A stretch of 64,000 nt of DNA, from assembly GCF_004331695.1 (NCBI RefSeq), contig NZ_SJSL01000003.1, forward strand, positions 124,001 to 188,000, given 5' to 3'. Shown piece by piece: positions 8,213-16,477 of the stretch (position 1 is its first letter; the number at the start of each line of letters is the position of its first letter). The translations under genes were made by a program, and so were the position numbers. The notes beneath the pieces were generated by a model. That model ran no database searches, was not told the origin of the DNA, and saw only the letters and a program-made list of their open reading frames with translations. This DNA comes from Pedobacter psychroterrae. Its GTDB lineage: Bacteria > Bacteroidota > Bacteroidia > Sphingobacteriales > Sphingobacteriaceae.

Positions 8213-11020
8213 TTAAAAGCTATAGTTTAAAATTAATTCTAAGATAGGATTATGTTTGTAAATTTTATTTACAAAAACAACCCTGGCGCCGACTTCGACA
8301 ATTGGGTCATAACGTAACAGGTTCATGTTACTACGCAATTCGAAGCCAAAAGTTTTAGGTTCCCCAATATTTGTTTCTTTGCCGATGTTTTCATAGTGGC
8401 AGAATAAACCTGCCCTAAGGTTTTGTATATAGGCAAGGGGGCCAATTTCTGCATCGGGAAACGCTATTGGGAAACGGTAGTTGAACAAAAGGGTATTGCT
8501 CAGTTTGCTTCTCGCATTGATGTTGTTGTACCCGTACACAGTTCCGATATCGGTATCAAACTCACGTACCCCGGAAGCGTTCTGGTAATTGAAGTTGGCA
8601 AGAAAGGTGTGGTTTCTGGCCAGTCCGGGAAAATAGAAAAAGCTTTCAAACGAATACAAATGACCTTCCAGGTTGTCGGCAAAAGGCTGGTGACGGTAGC
8701 TGAAGCGAAAGGACTGGGCCCATTGCGGGGCTACTTCTCTTTCTGCCTGCCTGATTGAATGAGTCATTACCGCACTGTACCTCATTGGGAAAAGCAATTT
8801 CCGGATATAGTTATTTGGCATATTCTGGCCCATATATCTTTGGGTGTAGTTGGTAGATGCGGCAACAGAAAAATTGTAATAGTGGTTGAGTGCATTGATG
8901 CTAAGGGGAACAGAAGCCTGCAGGTCAATGGAATTCTCACGCCAGTCTCCCTGCTGCACAGTCCCTTTTGAGTTGTAGAAGGTTCTTCTGGGCCTGTTGT
9001 GATAGGTAGCGCTTAAAACAGGGTACAGTGCTTTGTAGGTAATTCCTGCGCTGTAATCAAAGCGGCGAAGGTCGCGTGCATATTCAACACCTGCGTACGA
9101 CTCGACCGTGCTGAGGAGATTGTTAGATCTCAGTTGCAGTCCCCCTTTGTATTCGTTTTCAATCGTAGGCGTAATGCTGTGCACATGGAACAGGTGTGCC
9201 AGTGTCTTGTATGGCTTAGAAGTAAAGCTGCTGTCAGGAATGCTGGAAAATACATTTCCGGTATTTTCCTGGTTCTGTACTTCAGTGCTGAAATTGACAA
9301 AGTGGTTGCGGCCGTTTGGCCGAAGTTTTATGGCGGTTTCGGAAATCTGATAGCCCGTTAGCGTATAGTCGTTGAAAACTATCGAAGAGTCGTTGCTGAG
9401 GGCCGGATTAAATGCGCCGTATTTTGAGGCGCTCAGCGCGTTTATTTTTTTGCTGATGGTGTCTATGTAGTAAATGTTGTCGATCCCGTTGTAGTGGGCG
9501 TTAAAAGCTATTCCCTGGCGAATGTAAATTGGTCTGCTTAGTTGCTGTGGAGATCCTTTGATCAGTTGTTCAGTTTTTCCTTCGGCATCAGTGGTCCATA
9601 ACCCCTTGCCCTGTTCCGTTACACTGATATAGGTGACCAGGTTGCCGGTGGCGTCGTATGAGGGAGTTTGCAGGATCAGGTTTTCAGGATTTGGAAAGAT
9701 GTTTAATATTTTTCCGTCCGCTGCGCTAAGTTCGACAAGGTTGCATTTATTGCTGAGGTCGAACTTTACCGCAATGATCTTAGTACCGTCTGCAGACAGG
9801 GAAGGTGAGAAGAGCCTGCTTCTGGAGCTTAGTTTTTTAACTTTTTTTGTTTTTAGGTCGTACGTGCAGACCACGCTATAATTACGCTGATGATAACGGG
9901 GGTCGTTCCTGATCTCTGCCCAGGTAATGATCCCGTTGGCGTAGCTAAACCAAGGTTGCTCCTGCGGGGCTATGCTGATTAGCTTTTGTTCTCTTTTGCT
10001 GCTGTCGATCAAAGTAAAATGCGGAGGTTTAGCTTTGCTTTGCTTTAAGGCAAGGATACGGCCGTCCGGTAGTCTGACAGGTAGCAGGTAGCTTGTGGCA
10101 TATTTAGCTGGTTTGTTTAGCGAAGGATAACTCAGTGATGGGGTATTGCTGTTCTGTTTATTCCATTCTTCTGTCAGGACAGCGGTGATATGGCTGAACC
10201 ATTTTTTGCTGCCCTGGCCTGTAAATTTTTTCAGGCTGTTTGAAAAAGGGTAGGGTCTGAGTGGTCTTCTCCGGATGTCGGTAAGCACGCTGTCGAAAAT
10301 ATTTTTTCCAAACTCTTTTCTCATGTTGGCAGCCATCAGGTAGCCCAGCTGGTAGTACCCCGGTGTGATGTCTTTATTCGATCCAAAGTTGACCTTGCTG
10401 TAAGAGAATTTTTTGCCCTCGAGCAGGCTGGTCCGGTAGGGCATTATCCATGATGGTTGTCTGCCGCGGCCGGCATTGGTAAGCGCAGTTTCGATGGTCA
10501 CCGCGTCTCCTTCAAAAAACCAAAGCGGAAGGCTTACACCGAACCAGGCAAAGTAGATGTCTTCAGGAAATGGCCGGGCCTTTCCGCCGGTGAGTTTGTC
10601 GAACTGGGCGACGTGTCTGAGTTCATGAACGGCGAGGTTGTTTAGCCAGTCCTGACTGTCAAACTGCTGCGGTGGGGTGGTGTAAAATTCTGACTTCTTT
10701 GGGGCGAGCTGAACGAAGCCATTTGCAATCACTCCCTGGTTTTGGAGCAGGATGGGAATGCTTGTTTTTTGGCGGTTCAGACTGCTGCCTACATAAGGGT
10801 AAATATGCTTTATCGTATTGGCCATTCTTTGGGCTTCATTTTCCAGTTCCTGTGGATAGACCAACTTAAAGCCGCTAATGTTAATTTGTCTCCATTTTAC
10901 ACTAAGTGGGTTTTGATCGCTTCCAAATATCTGGCTAAAACACTTATGTGAAAATAAACTTAATATACATGTGGTTATTGTAATGATTATCAGGTTTTTA
11001 AAGTGTTTATATTCAATCAT
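8213..11020 (-). CDS. Secreted HExxH peptidase-like/beta-propeller/barrel protein
   Basis: This 935-residue protein has an N-terminal signal or anchor segment (residues about 8-30, ending CFSQ). Three modules can be seen. First, residues 45-290 contain HELRH (132-136) and, 34 residues later, WFFEGDA with E170, the HExxH...E arrangement of a gluzincin (peptidase MA-like) zinc peptidase. Second, residues about 300-590 carry TolB/PD40-like repeats (ISIAPQEQPWFSYANGIITWAE, SPSLSADGTKIIAVKFD, TPSYDATGNLVTYIS), a likely beta-propeller. Third, the C-terminal 300 residues are amphipathic strands ending in the aromatic NYSF, as in an outer-membrane barrel. It may be an outer-membrane protein exposing a peptidase (inference). 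No substrate can be named. Confidence 0.8.
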   Translation of the reverse strand: MIEYKHFKNLIIITITTCILSLFSHKCFSQIFGSDQNPLSVKWRQINISGFKLVYPQELENEAQRMANTIKHIYPYVGSSLNRQKTSIPILLQNQGVIANGFVQLAPKKSEFYTTPPQQFDSQDWLNNLAVHELRHVAQFDKLTGGKARPFPEDIYFAWFGVSLPLWFFEGDAVTIETALTNAGRGRQPSWIMPYRTSLLEGKKFSYSKVNFGSNKDITPGYYQLGYLMAANMRKEFGKNIFDSVLTDIRRRPLRPYPFSNSLKKFTGQGSKKWFSHITAVLTEEWNKQNSNTPSLSYPSLNKPAKYATSYLLPVRLPDGRILALKQSKAKPPHFTLIDSSKREQKLISIAPQEQPWFSYANGIITWAEIRNDPRYHQRNYSVVCTYDLKTKKVKKLSSRSRLFSPSLSADGTKIIAVKFDLSNKCNLVELSAADGKILNIFPNPENLILQTPSYDATGNLVTYISVTEQGKGLWTTDAEGKTEQLIKGSPQQLSRPIYIRQGIAFNAHYNGIDNIYYIDTISKKINALSASKYGAFNPALSNDSSIVFNDYTLTGYQISETAIKLRPNGRNHFVNFSTEVQNQENTGNVFSSIPDSSFTSKPYKTLAHLFHVHSITPTIENEYKGGLQLRSNNLLSTVESYAGVEYARDLRRFDYSAGITYKALYPVLSATYHNRPRRTFYNSKGTVQQGDWRENSIDLQASVPLSINALNHYYNFSVAASTNYTQRYMGQNMPNNYIRKLLFPMRYSAVMTHSIRQAEREVAPQWAQSFRFSYRHQPFADNLEGHLYSFESFFYFPGLARNHTFLANFNYQNASGVREFDTDIGTVYGYNNINARSKLSNTLLFNYRFPIAFPDAEIGPLAYIQNLRAGLFCHYENIGKETNIGEPKTFGFELRSNMNLLRYDPIVEVGARVVFVNKIYKHNPILELILNYSF

Positions 11021-11472
11021 TTTGTATGTTTACTAAAATTATTAGTTATTATCTTTTGTGAATGGAAGTTTTTTATGTTGTATTTGTTTATTTGATACTA
11101 TATAAATATCTGATAATGTGTTTAATATTTAATTTATATAAATGTCCTGGTTGTTGATATATTGGTGATTTTTACCTGCTTTTTTATCGTTTTTTATTTT
11201 TAGCAGCTGACTTTTTACAAACCCTTGTTTCGTGCTATTAAGATACACTATTTAAGCATAAATGCAAGGAAATTTATGTGTAAATATTTTAAGATGTATA
11301 CGAGATGGAATATTTACCAGCAGCTTTTTTACACGATTTTCGGTGCTGTTTTGCTATGGATCCGCTTGTCTCTGATGCTGTATGCTGCTCTTTTTTCTGG
11401 CATCTGTAGCGGGAAAAACGAGAGACAGGAGCCTTAAAAACTCTCCCCTACCCCTGGTATCTTATCGAAAAA
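11021..11472. other. AT-rich gap without supported gene
   Basis: These 452 bp separate two minus-strand genes and are strongly AT-rich. They should hold the promoter of the peptidase/propeller gene, but I found no full TTG-N19-21-TAnnTTTG match. A 70-codon plus-strand frame at 11225-11437 needs a TTG start and resembles nothing known, so it was not called. No RNA gene was recognised. Confidence 0.5.
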
Positions 11473-12363
11473 TTACTGAAGATTTTTGCGTTTTTTATAG
11501 ATCGGATATAAGAAAACAGCGCCCAGAATGAGGGCAGCCCCAAGGTAAAATCCGGTAGACATAGTCTCTTTCGTACCGAAGAAAATGAAGGCTAAAAGGA
11601 TGCCGTACACAGGCTCAAGATTGGTGATAAGTGCAACCCGGAAAGCCGATAAAGTACGCATTACTGCCACACCCGCAACGTAAGCAAGCGCGGTACAAAC
11701 GGTACCTAAAATGGTAAGATAGATCCAATCTTTGGTACTTAAACTGAAGGTCTCATTTAACATATCCTGGTCAAAAAACCTGTATAAGGTAATCCAGAAA
11801 AATGCCCCTGTGATCTCATAAAAACCGATGATCTTTGGGTCGTTTTTTTGCACCAGTGTAGAGTTGATCGTGGCAAATAAGCTGGAGCCAATAGCGGAGC
11901 TGAGACCGAAAATTATGCCTAAAGTATACTGGGATTCGAACTTAAAAATGAGGTAAATTCCCAAGATAATGATGAGTCCAATGATGACATCAGGAATTAA
12001 AATACGCTGCTTTTTGATGAGCGGTTCGAGTATCGCTGTAAAAAGCGTAAAGGAAGAAAGGCATACCAGTGCAACTGATACTGCAGAAACTTTGATGGCA
12101 TGAAAGAACAGTATCCAATGTATGGCTACGATACTGCCGGTAAAGAAGAACTGTAAAAACTGTTTTCTTGTGACCTTTATGCTGGTCTTTGTAAGCAGAA
12201 AATAGATATATAATGTAATGCTGGCAATCAAAACCCTGTACCAGACCATTTGGACTGCATCGATGGAAATTAAAGCACCCAGGATGCCCGTAAAGCCCCA
12301 TATGAACACTGTAAAATGTAGTATGAGCAGATTTTTGGTAACAGATGTCTGTGCTGACGACAT
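11473..12363 (-). CDS. EamA/DMT-family transporter
   Basis: This 296-residue inner-membrane protein has about ten hydrophobic helices arranged as two repeated EamA (DUF6) domains. The first is at about residues 12-140 (FTVFIWGFTGILGALIS...). The second is at about 155-288, with the typical TNLEPVYGILLAFIFFGT segment near 245. Members of the drug/metabolite transporter superfamily export amino acids or other metabolites; the substrate here is unknown. Its start codon overlaps the end of the LptF/G gene, and it is the last gene of a three-gene run with tgt. Confidence 0.88.
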   Translation of the reverse strand: MSSAQTSVTKNLLILHFTVFIWGFTGILGALISIDAVQMVWYRVLIASITLYIYFLLTKTSIKVTRKQFLQFFFTGSIVAIHWILFFHAIKVSAVSVALVCLSSFTLFTAILEPLIKKQRILIPDVIIGLIIILGIYLIFKFESQYTLGIIFGLSSAIGSSLFATINSTLVQKNDPKIIGFYEITGAFFWITLYRFFDQDMLNETFSLSTKDWIYLTILGTVCTALAYVAGVAVMRTLSAFRVALITNLEPVYGILLAFIFFGTKETMSTGFYLGAALILGAVFLYPIYKKRKNLQ

Positions 12364-13466
12364 TATTTAGGCGCTTTCCTGAGTAAATAATAGCCCAGAA
12401 TACCGAAAAACAAGGTAGGTACAAGCACTGAAAATAATGGAGATAGCCCTCCTTTGAGGGAAAACATTTTGGCAAACTGTTGCATCACTATATAGGCAAA
12501 ACTCAGCAAAATGCCTATTCCAAGTGGTAATCCTACACCGCCCCGCACTTTACGAGAGGATAAGGCAACACCAATGAGTGTTAGTACGAAGGCGGATAAA
12601 GGCTCCAGGTACCGCCTGTATTGCTCAAATAGCAAGTCGTTCCATATGCCTGCGCCCCTTATTTTTTCCTTCTTTATTTTATAAGCAAGCTCCTTATTAG
12701 AGAGGTTTTGAAAGATGTTGTCATACGCCGAGAAGTCGTCTGGTCGCATATCCAATATGGTGTCCTTGACCTTTGTGCCGCCAATTACCATGCTTTCTTT
12801 TAAACCATCAATGTATCTTACAGAGTAATTGATTAGTTTCCATGACCTTTTAACCGAATCCCATTTTATTTCTTCTGCTACAAGCTTCTTGGTAAGTACA
12901 TCACCTTTGAAGTTATCCAATGAAAACTTGTTGCCTACCAGCGTGATGTTGTTGAAATTGTCCATGTAAATATAGGTCTTTTCATCAAGCTTCATATGGA
13001 TGTTATTTTTACTTGAGGAGGCATTTTTCTTTACATAAGTATTTTCAAAGCTATTTTTTAACCGATTTGTATAAGGCAGTACATACAGATTAGCAGCTAA
13101 ATTGACAGCAAAAATGATGAAAGCAGATACGAAATAGGGCGCTAGAAACCTGTTGAAGCTAACACCACCGCTCAAAATGGGTACAATTTCCGTCTGATCG
13201 GCCATTTTTGCTGTAAAGAATATCACCGCAATAAAGTTGATCAAAGGCGAAAGCATACTCACATAAAAGGGAATTGAACCCGCATAATATTTGGTAATCA
13301 CTTCCCAAAATGTCATTCGTGCATTCAGAAAGTCATCTAGTTTTTCAGAAAGATCAAAGATGACTATCACTACCACAAACAACATAAGGGTATACAGAAA
13401 CGTACCCAGGTATTTGCTGATGATGTACCAGTCTATGATTTTGATTCTGTTTCTGAAGAAATCCAT
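12363..13466 (-). CDS. LptF/LptG-family permease
   Basis: This 367-residue protein has the YjgP/YjgQ layout: two N-terminal membrane segments (about 15-40 and 55-80), a third near 105-130, a periplasmic beta-jellyroll domain (about 140-270) and three C-terminal helices (275-365). Such permeases work with LptB in the inner membrane to extract lipopolysaccharide and pass it to LptC/LptA. Whether this is LptF or LptG cannot be told from the sequence alone; the IDWYIISKYLGTF opening resembles LptG. It begins directly after the tgt stop codon and shares its transcript. Confidence 0.9.
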   Translation of the reverse strand: MDFFRNRIKIIDWYIISKYLGTFLYTLMLFVVVIVIFDLSEKLDDFLNARMTFWEVITKYYAGSIPFYVSMLSPLINFIAVIFFTAKMADQTEIVPILSGGVSFNRFLAPYFVSAFIIFAVNLAANLYVLPYTNRLKNSFENTYVKKNASSSKNNIHMKLDEKTYIYMDNFNNITLVGNKFSLDNFKGDVLTKKLVAEEIKWDSVKRSWKLINYSVRYIDGLKESMVIGGTKVKDTILDMRPDDFSAYDNIFQNLSNKELAYKIKKEKIRGAGIWNDLLFEQYRRYLEPLSAFVLTLIGVALSSRKVRGGVGLPLGIGILLSFAYIVMQQFAKMFSLKGGLSPLFSVLVPTLFFGILGYYLLRKAPK

Positions 13467-14597
13467 TTATAATTTATTCCCTAATATAGTGACCATTTTG
13501 TTTTTCCATGCGTAAAATTCTCCGCTGATGATCTTTTCACGCGCTTGCCTTACCAGCCAGAGGTAAAAATGCAGGTTGTGCAAGGTAGCGATCTGGGCAC
13601 CAAGGATTTCTTTTGAGTGCATCAGGTGTCTTAGGTAAGCTTTGGAGTACACCTGGTCGGCATAAAGGTCACTATCGGCCTCAATAGGAGAGAAGTCGTC
13701 CGCCCATTTCTTATTGCCGATATTAATGATGCCGTTCTTTGTGAAAAGCATCCCGTTCCTTGCATTTCTGGTAGGCATTACACAGTCAAACATATCCACT
13801 CCTAACGCTATATTCTCTAAAATATTGATCGGTGTGCCTACACCCATTAAATAACGTGGTTTTTCGTATGGCAATACATTGCATACCACCTCGGTCATCC
13901 CGTACATTTCTTCTGCAGGTTCACCCACAGAAAGTCCGCCAATGGCATTGCCCTCACGGTCCATAGCTGCAATAAATTCAGCAGATTTAACCCTTAAGTC
14001 CTTATAAACAGATCCCTGGACTATGGGGAAAAGCGTTTGGTTAAAACCATATTTTGGCTCGGTAGTATCAAATCTCTGGCAGCAGCGCTTCAGCCAGCGA
14101 TGGGTCATATTGATGGAGTTCGCCGCATATTTATAGTCGCATGGGTAAGGGGTACATTCATCAAAGGCCATAATGATATCCGCTCCGATCGTACGCTGGA
14201 TATCCATGGCATATTCTGGTGTAAACAGGTGTTTTGATCCGTCTATATGGGAATTAAAAGTAACGCCCTCTTCTTTTATTTTCCTTACTTTGCTTAATGA
14301 ATAGACCTGATAGCCACCACTGTCTGTCAGAATTGGCCTGTCCCAGCCTATAAATTTATGCAAGCCACCTGCCTGTTCAATGACATCCAGTCCCGGCCTT
14401 AAATATAAATGATAAGTATTTCCAAGGATGATTTTGGCATCAATATCGTTTTTAAGTTCCCGCTGATGCACAGCTTTTACGGTTCCTGCTGTCCCTACAG
14501 GCATGAAAATCGGAGTTTGAATGTCTCCGTGGTCTGTTGTGATCGTTCCTGCTCTTGCCTTTGAATGAGTATCTTTTGCCAGTAGGCTAAATTTCAT
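13467..14597 (-). CDS. tgt: Queuine tRNA-ribosyltransferase
   Basis: Tgt exchanges guanine 34 of GUN-anticodon tRNAs for the queuosine precursor preQ1. This 376-residue protein keeps the general-base Asp in TDSGGYQ (D92), the base-binding segment GGLSVGEP and the nucleophile Asp in MFDCVMPTRNARNG (D271). The usual C-x-C-x2-C zinc ligands just before YSRAYLRHL are absent: the segment reads ADSDLYADQVYSKAYLRHL, with S309, L311 and D314 at the cysteine positions. The rest of the fold looks intact, so I judge it functional and probably zinc-independent at this site. It is the first gene of the tgt - lptF/G - eamA run. Confidence 0.95.
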   Translation of the reverse strand: MKFSLLAKDTHSKARAGTITTDHGDIQTPIFMPVGTAGTVKAVHQRELKNDIDAKIILGNTYHLYLRPGLDVIEQAGGLHKFIGWDRPILTDSGGYQVYSLSKVRKIKEEGVTFNSHIDGSKHLFTPEYAMDIQRTIGADIIMAFDECTPYPCDYKYAANSINMTHRWLKRCCQRFDTTEPKYGFNQTLFPIVQGSVYKDLRVKSAEFIAAMDREGNAIGGLSVGEPAEEMYGMTEVVCNVLPYEKPRYLMGVGTPINILENIALGVDMFDCVMPTRNARNGMLFTKNGIINIGNKKWADDFSPIEADSDLYADQVYSKAYLRHLMHSKEILGAQIATLHNLHFYLWLVRQAREKIISGEFYAWKNKMVTILGNKL

Positions 14598-14623
14598 ATG
14601 TTGTTATCTTCATAAAATATCGG

Positions 14624-14631
14624 CAAAAATA
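14624..14631 (-). promoter_or_regulatory. Candidate -7 element of the tgt operon
   Basis: The minus strand reads TATTTTTG, a match to TAnnTTTG, 27 bp before the tgt start codon. No TTG lies 19-21 bp further upstream, so only the -7 element is supported. Confidence 0.4.
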
Positions 14632-14675
14632 GCAAAAAACCAGCTATTTACGGGCTTAAATTTTTATCAACATAA

Positions 14676-15848
14676 ATGTGCATTACAGATTTAAAATCAG
14701 AAATTTGGGGCCTACTAAATTATATCGTGGAATTAACCCTTACATCTTACTGCCTGTTGGGCTCGCTCGTTTTCTGTTTGCTCGTCCAACTGTATTTTAG
14801 TCTTTTTTATCACCGGAAACTGGCGTTTCTAAAGATTGCCCCAGTTCCTGAAATTAGCGGAAGGCCCTTGACTGTGGTTGTTTGCGCGCGAAATGAAGCG
14901 GAAAACCTAAAATTGAATCTGCCGGCATTGTTGGAACAGAATTATGCTGAATTTGAAGTGGTTGTGGTAGACGACAGGTCATGGGACGGTACGGGCGATG
15001 TCTTAAAGGAGTTTGCCAAACAGTATGCCCATTTAAAAATCGTTACTGTAACAGATGGAGAGAAGTTTATAGTCGGGAAAAAATTTGCCCTTACCATGGG
15101 TATAAAAGCTGCCTCCAATGAATGGCTGGTATTTACAGATGCAGATTGCCTGCCGGCTTCCCAAAACTGGTTACTGGGCATGCAGCAGCCGGAAGATGAA
15201 CAGATAGATTTTATCCTGGGCTATTCTCCTTACATTAAAAACAGGGGCCTGCTCACTTCGCTTATCTGTTTTGAAACCTTTTTCACCGCCGTGAATTACC
15301 TGTCATTTGCGCTAAGGAAGCAATCCTACATGGGTGTAGGTAGAAATATGGCTTACAAAAAGTCACTTTTCTTCAAGAACAGGGGTTTTGCAGCCCATAT
15401 GCATATCCCATCCGGAGATGATGATCTTTTTGTAAATGCACATGCGAACAAACACAATACCCTGATCCAGGTGCACAAGGATACGCATGTCTGGACAGAG
15501 CCTAAAACGAGTTTTGGTGCCTATCTCAGACAGAAAAAGCGGCATTTTGGCGCAGGAAAACTGTATAAGTTTAAACACAAGTTTGTTCTGTCCCTGCAGA
15601 TCATTTTTCAGTTCTTATTTTATGCTTTGCTGATCGGCTGTATGTTCTTTAAAGAGACGCTATATCCTGCATTGGGCATTTTTGCGTTGAGCATACTCAT
15701 CAGGTGCTTTATCTATCCACGTCTTTTAAGAAGATTGAGCTACAGGAAACTGAGGTTTTGGTTTCCCCTGCTGGATATACTCTTGTTCATTTTTCTGGTG
15801 TTTAACGGCATAGTGTCTATATTTGTTAAAAAAGTACAGTGGAAATAA
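14676..15848 (+). CDS. Membrane glycosyltransferase, GT2 family
   Basis: This 390-residue protein has an N-terminal membrane helix (about 24-45), a cytosolic GT-A domain and about three C-terminal helices (about 305-380). The GT2 signatures are VVVCARNEAENL (nucleotide-binding strand), VVVDDRSWDGTGDVL and the metal-binding FTDADCLP; a GDDDLF segment near 249 lies at the acceptor/active-site position. It resembles processive or lipid-acceptor glycosyltransferases of the inner membrane; donor and product are unknown. The start is uncertain: the in-frame GTG 17 codons later would also leave the membrane helix intact. It overlaps rsmG by 10 bp. Confidence 0.88.
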   Translation: MCITDLKSEIWGLLNYIVELTLTSYCLLGSLVFCLLVQLYFSLFYHRKLAFLKIAPVPEISGRPLTVVVCARNEAENLKLNLPALLEQNYAEFEVVVVDDRSWDGTGDVLKEFAKQYAHLKIVTVTDGEKFIVGKKFALTMGIKAASNEWLVFTDADCLPASQNWLLGMQQPEDEQIDFILGYSPYIKNRGLLTSLICFETFFTAVNYLSFALRKQSYMGVGRNMAYKKSLFFKNRGFAAHMHIPSGDDDLFVNAHANKHNTLIQVHKDTHVWTEPKTSFGAYLRQKKRHFGAGKLYKFKHKFVLSLQIIFQFLFYALLIGCMFFKETLYPALGIFALSILIRCFIYPRLLRRLSYRKLRFWFPLLDILLFIFLVFNGIVSIFVKKVQWK

Positions 15849-16471
15849 AGTCGGAATTAATACAGCAATATTTTAAAGGGTTGTCTGAACAGCAGGTGGC
15901 CCGGTTTGATCAATTGTATGCGCTTTACAGCTTTTGGAATGCGCAGATCAATGTCATATCAAGAAAGGACATCGACGAACTGTATGAGCGCCATATCCTG
16001 CATTCCCTTGGAATTGCTAAATTCATCAACTTCACTCCAGGTACAAAAGTGCTTGATGTGGGTACAGGAGGCGGTTTTCCCGGCATTCCATTGGCGATTT
16101 TATTTCCTGATGTGCATTTTCACCTGGTTGATTCTATTGGTAAAAAGATCAAAGTGGTAACTGAAGTTGCCGCTGCACTGGGTTTAAATAATGTCAAAGC
16201 AAGCCATTTAAGAGCCGAGCAGGTAACGGATAAGTATGATTTTGTGGTATCCAGAGCGGTTACTCGCCTGATTGATTTCTACCCATGGGTAAAAGGGAAG
16301 TTTAGCAAGGAATCAAAAAATGCGATCCCAAATGGCATATTGTATTTAAAGGGGGGCGACTTAAAAGAAGAGATAACCGAATCACGCCTAAAAGCGGAAC
16401 TATATCCGCTTTCAGACTACTTTACAGAAGAGTTTTTCGAGACGAAGTACGTAGTCTATATCCCTCAGTAG
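15839..16471 (+). CDS. rsmG: 16S rRNA (guanine527-N7)-methyltransferase
   Basis: RsmG (GidB) transfers a methyl group from SAM to N7 of G527 of 16S rRNA. The 210-residue protein shows the SAM-binding motif VLDVGTGGGFPGIPLAI at about residues 67-83, the N-terminal YERHILHSL segment and VVSRAVTRL. The start is GTG at 15839, inside the end of the preceding glycosyltransferase gene. No upstream ATG fits and the N-terminus aligns with the family, so the GTG start is preferred. It is convergent with the M56 gene, 6 bp away. Confidence 0.95.
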   Translation: MEIKSELIQQYFKGLSEQQVARFDQLYALYSFWNAQINVISRKDIDELYERHILHSLGIAKFINFTPGTKVLDVGTGGGFPGIPLAILFPDVHFHLVDSIGKKIKVVTEVAAALGLNNVKASHLRAEQVTDKYDFVVSRAVTRLIDFYPWVKGKFSKESKNAIPNGILYLKGGDLKEEITESRLKAELYPLSDYFTEEFFETKYVVYIPQ

Positions 16472-16477
16472 GATCAA

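Noticed and set aside
11225..11437. 70-codon plus-strand frame in the AT-rich gap
   Set aside because: It needs a TTG start, has no promoter or recognisable family, and its composition looks like chance translation of AT-rich DNA.
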